Under the pieces are notes generated by a model. The model was not told the origin of the DNA, made no database searches, and worked only from the letters and a program-made list of their open reading frames with translations. Shown one piece after another: positions 5,878 to 6,133 of a DNA stretch of 6,133 nt. The stretch spans positions 1 to 6,133 of the forward strand of contig CACYBG010000294.1 of assembly GCA_902772605.1 (NCBI GenBank), in the 5' to 3' direction. Numbering within the stretch: position 1 is the stretch's first letter; every line of letters starts with the position of its first letter. Made by a program: the position numbers and the translations under genes. This DNA is from an uncultured Spirochaetaceae bacterium (GTDB lineage Bacteria; Spirochaetota; Spirochaetia; Treponematales; Treponemataceae).

Positions 5878-6133
5878 AGGAAATTATAAGTTGTCCATCC
5901 CAATTTATCAAGTTTAAATCAAGAAAATTTTTGAAGTCGACCGGTGGAGGGCAGTAAATCTTTTCCGGAATGCCAAGCGGATTTTCGGCTGGAAACAGCA
6001 TCGCCGCAGAATGGAGGTAAAAGGTATGCCCCTTTCCTCCGTAAGCCGAATCGCCTGCAAGCGGATGCCCGTGCATTGCGCTCTGACATCGTATCTGGTG
6101 CTTCCTTCCCGTTTCTATCTCGTACTGGACAAG
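5861..6133 (-). CDS. RluA-family pseudouridine synthase, C-terminal part only
   Basis: The last 90 residues and the TAA stop (5861-5863) are in the window; the rest lies beyond the right edge. The segment begins in the final part of the catalytic domain. ETGRKHQIRCQ and the following GHPLAGDSAYGG correspond to the hallmark 'TGR-x-HQIR ... GHP-x-x-GD-x-x-YG' of the RluA family, followed by LHSAAMLF, the usual 'LHA-x-x-L-x-F' strand. The enzyme isomerises uridine to pseudouridine in rRNA or tRNA. The catalytic Asp of the HRLDR motif is outside the window, so activity cannot be confirmed. Lys in GRKHQIR instead of Thr is seen in one subgroup of RluA-like proteins; the target position cannot be named. 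The final 25 residues (FKNFLDLNLINWDGQLIISY and beyond) are encoded by markedly AT-rich DNA that also holds a strong promoter for the next gene. Confidence 0.88.
   Translation of the reverse strand, partial: LVQYEIETGRKHQIRCQSAMHGHPLAGDSAYGGKGHTFYLHSAAMLFPAENPLGIPEKIYCPPPVDFKNFLDLNLINWDGQLIISYGGAE
5883..5932 (-). promoter_or_regulatory. Near-consensus sigma-70 promoter with UP-like element, inside the pseudouridine synthase gene
   Basis: Read on the minus strand: TTGATA (5911-5906, five of six to consensus), a spacer of exactly 17 bases, and TATAAT (5888-5883, six of six). Upstream, A/T tracts at 5913-5920 and 5924-5932 fall at about -37 to -44 and -48 to -56, the positions of the two UP-element subsites bound by the RNA polymerase alpha subunit. 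The predicted start is about 5877. It would drive the P-loop gene through a long leader, or a separate small RNA. Confidence 0.65.

Overview
The window looks like chromosomal housekeeping DNA from a spirochaete, most likely a Treponema relative of roughly balanced base composition. The grounds are the poly(A)-polymerase-type protein, whose N-terminal half resembles treponemal PcnB as I remember it, an Asp23-like P-loop protein, a secreted beta-propeller protein, and codon use dominated by AGG for Arg and GGA for Gly. This assignment is inference from protein character; no rRNA or species marker is present.

Layout. A leftward unit holds an RlmD/RumA-type rRNA uridine methyltransferase (1296-2537) followed by a secreted PQQ-like beta-propeller protein that runs off the left edge (1-1202). 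Its promoter region is shared with a rightward pair: a monoacylglycerol-lipase-like alpha/beta hydrolase (2620-3597) and pcnB (3610-4716), only 12 bases apart. The two candidate promoters point at each other, so the predicted start sites lie about 8 bases apart. A short convergent gap (4717-4787) holds a weak hairpin. To its right, reading leftward, are the C-terminal end of an RluA-family pseudouridine synthase (5861-6133), a 164-base non-coding stretch, and a P-loop/Asp23-like protein of unknown function (4788-5696).

Three of the six genes act on RNA (rRNA methylation, RNA 3' tailing, pseudouridylation), so the neighbourhood leans towards RNA maturation. The least explained part is 5697-5932: a near-consensus promoter with an AT-rich UP-like element, buried in the 3' end of the pseudouridine synthase gene, reads into a GC-rich, hairpin-bearing segment of about 180 bases before the P-loop gene. 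That is either a long structured leader or an unrecognised small RNA. I see no CRISPR array, insertion sequence, tRNA or rRNA, and no multi-gene system that I would call a new defence or mobile system.
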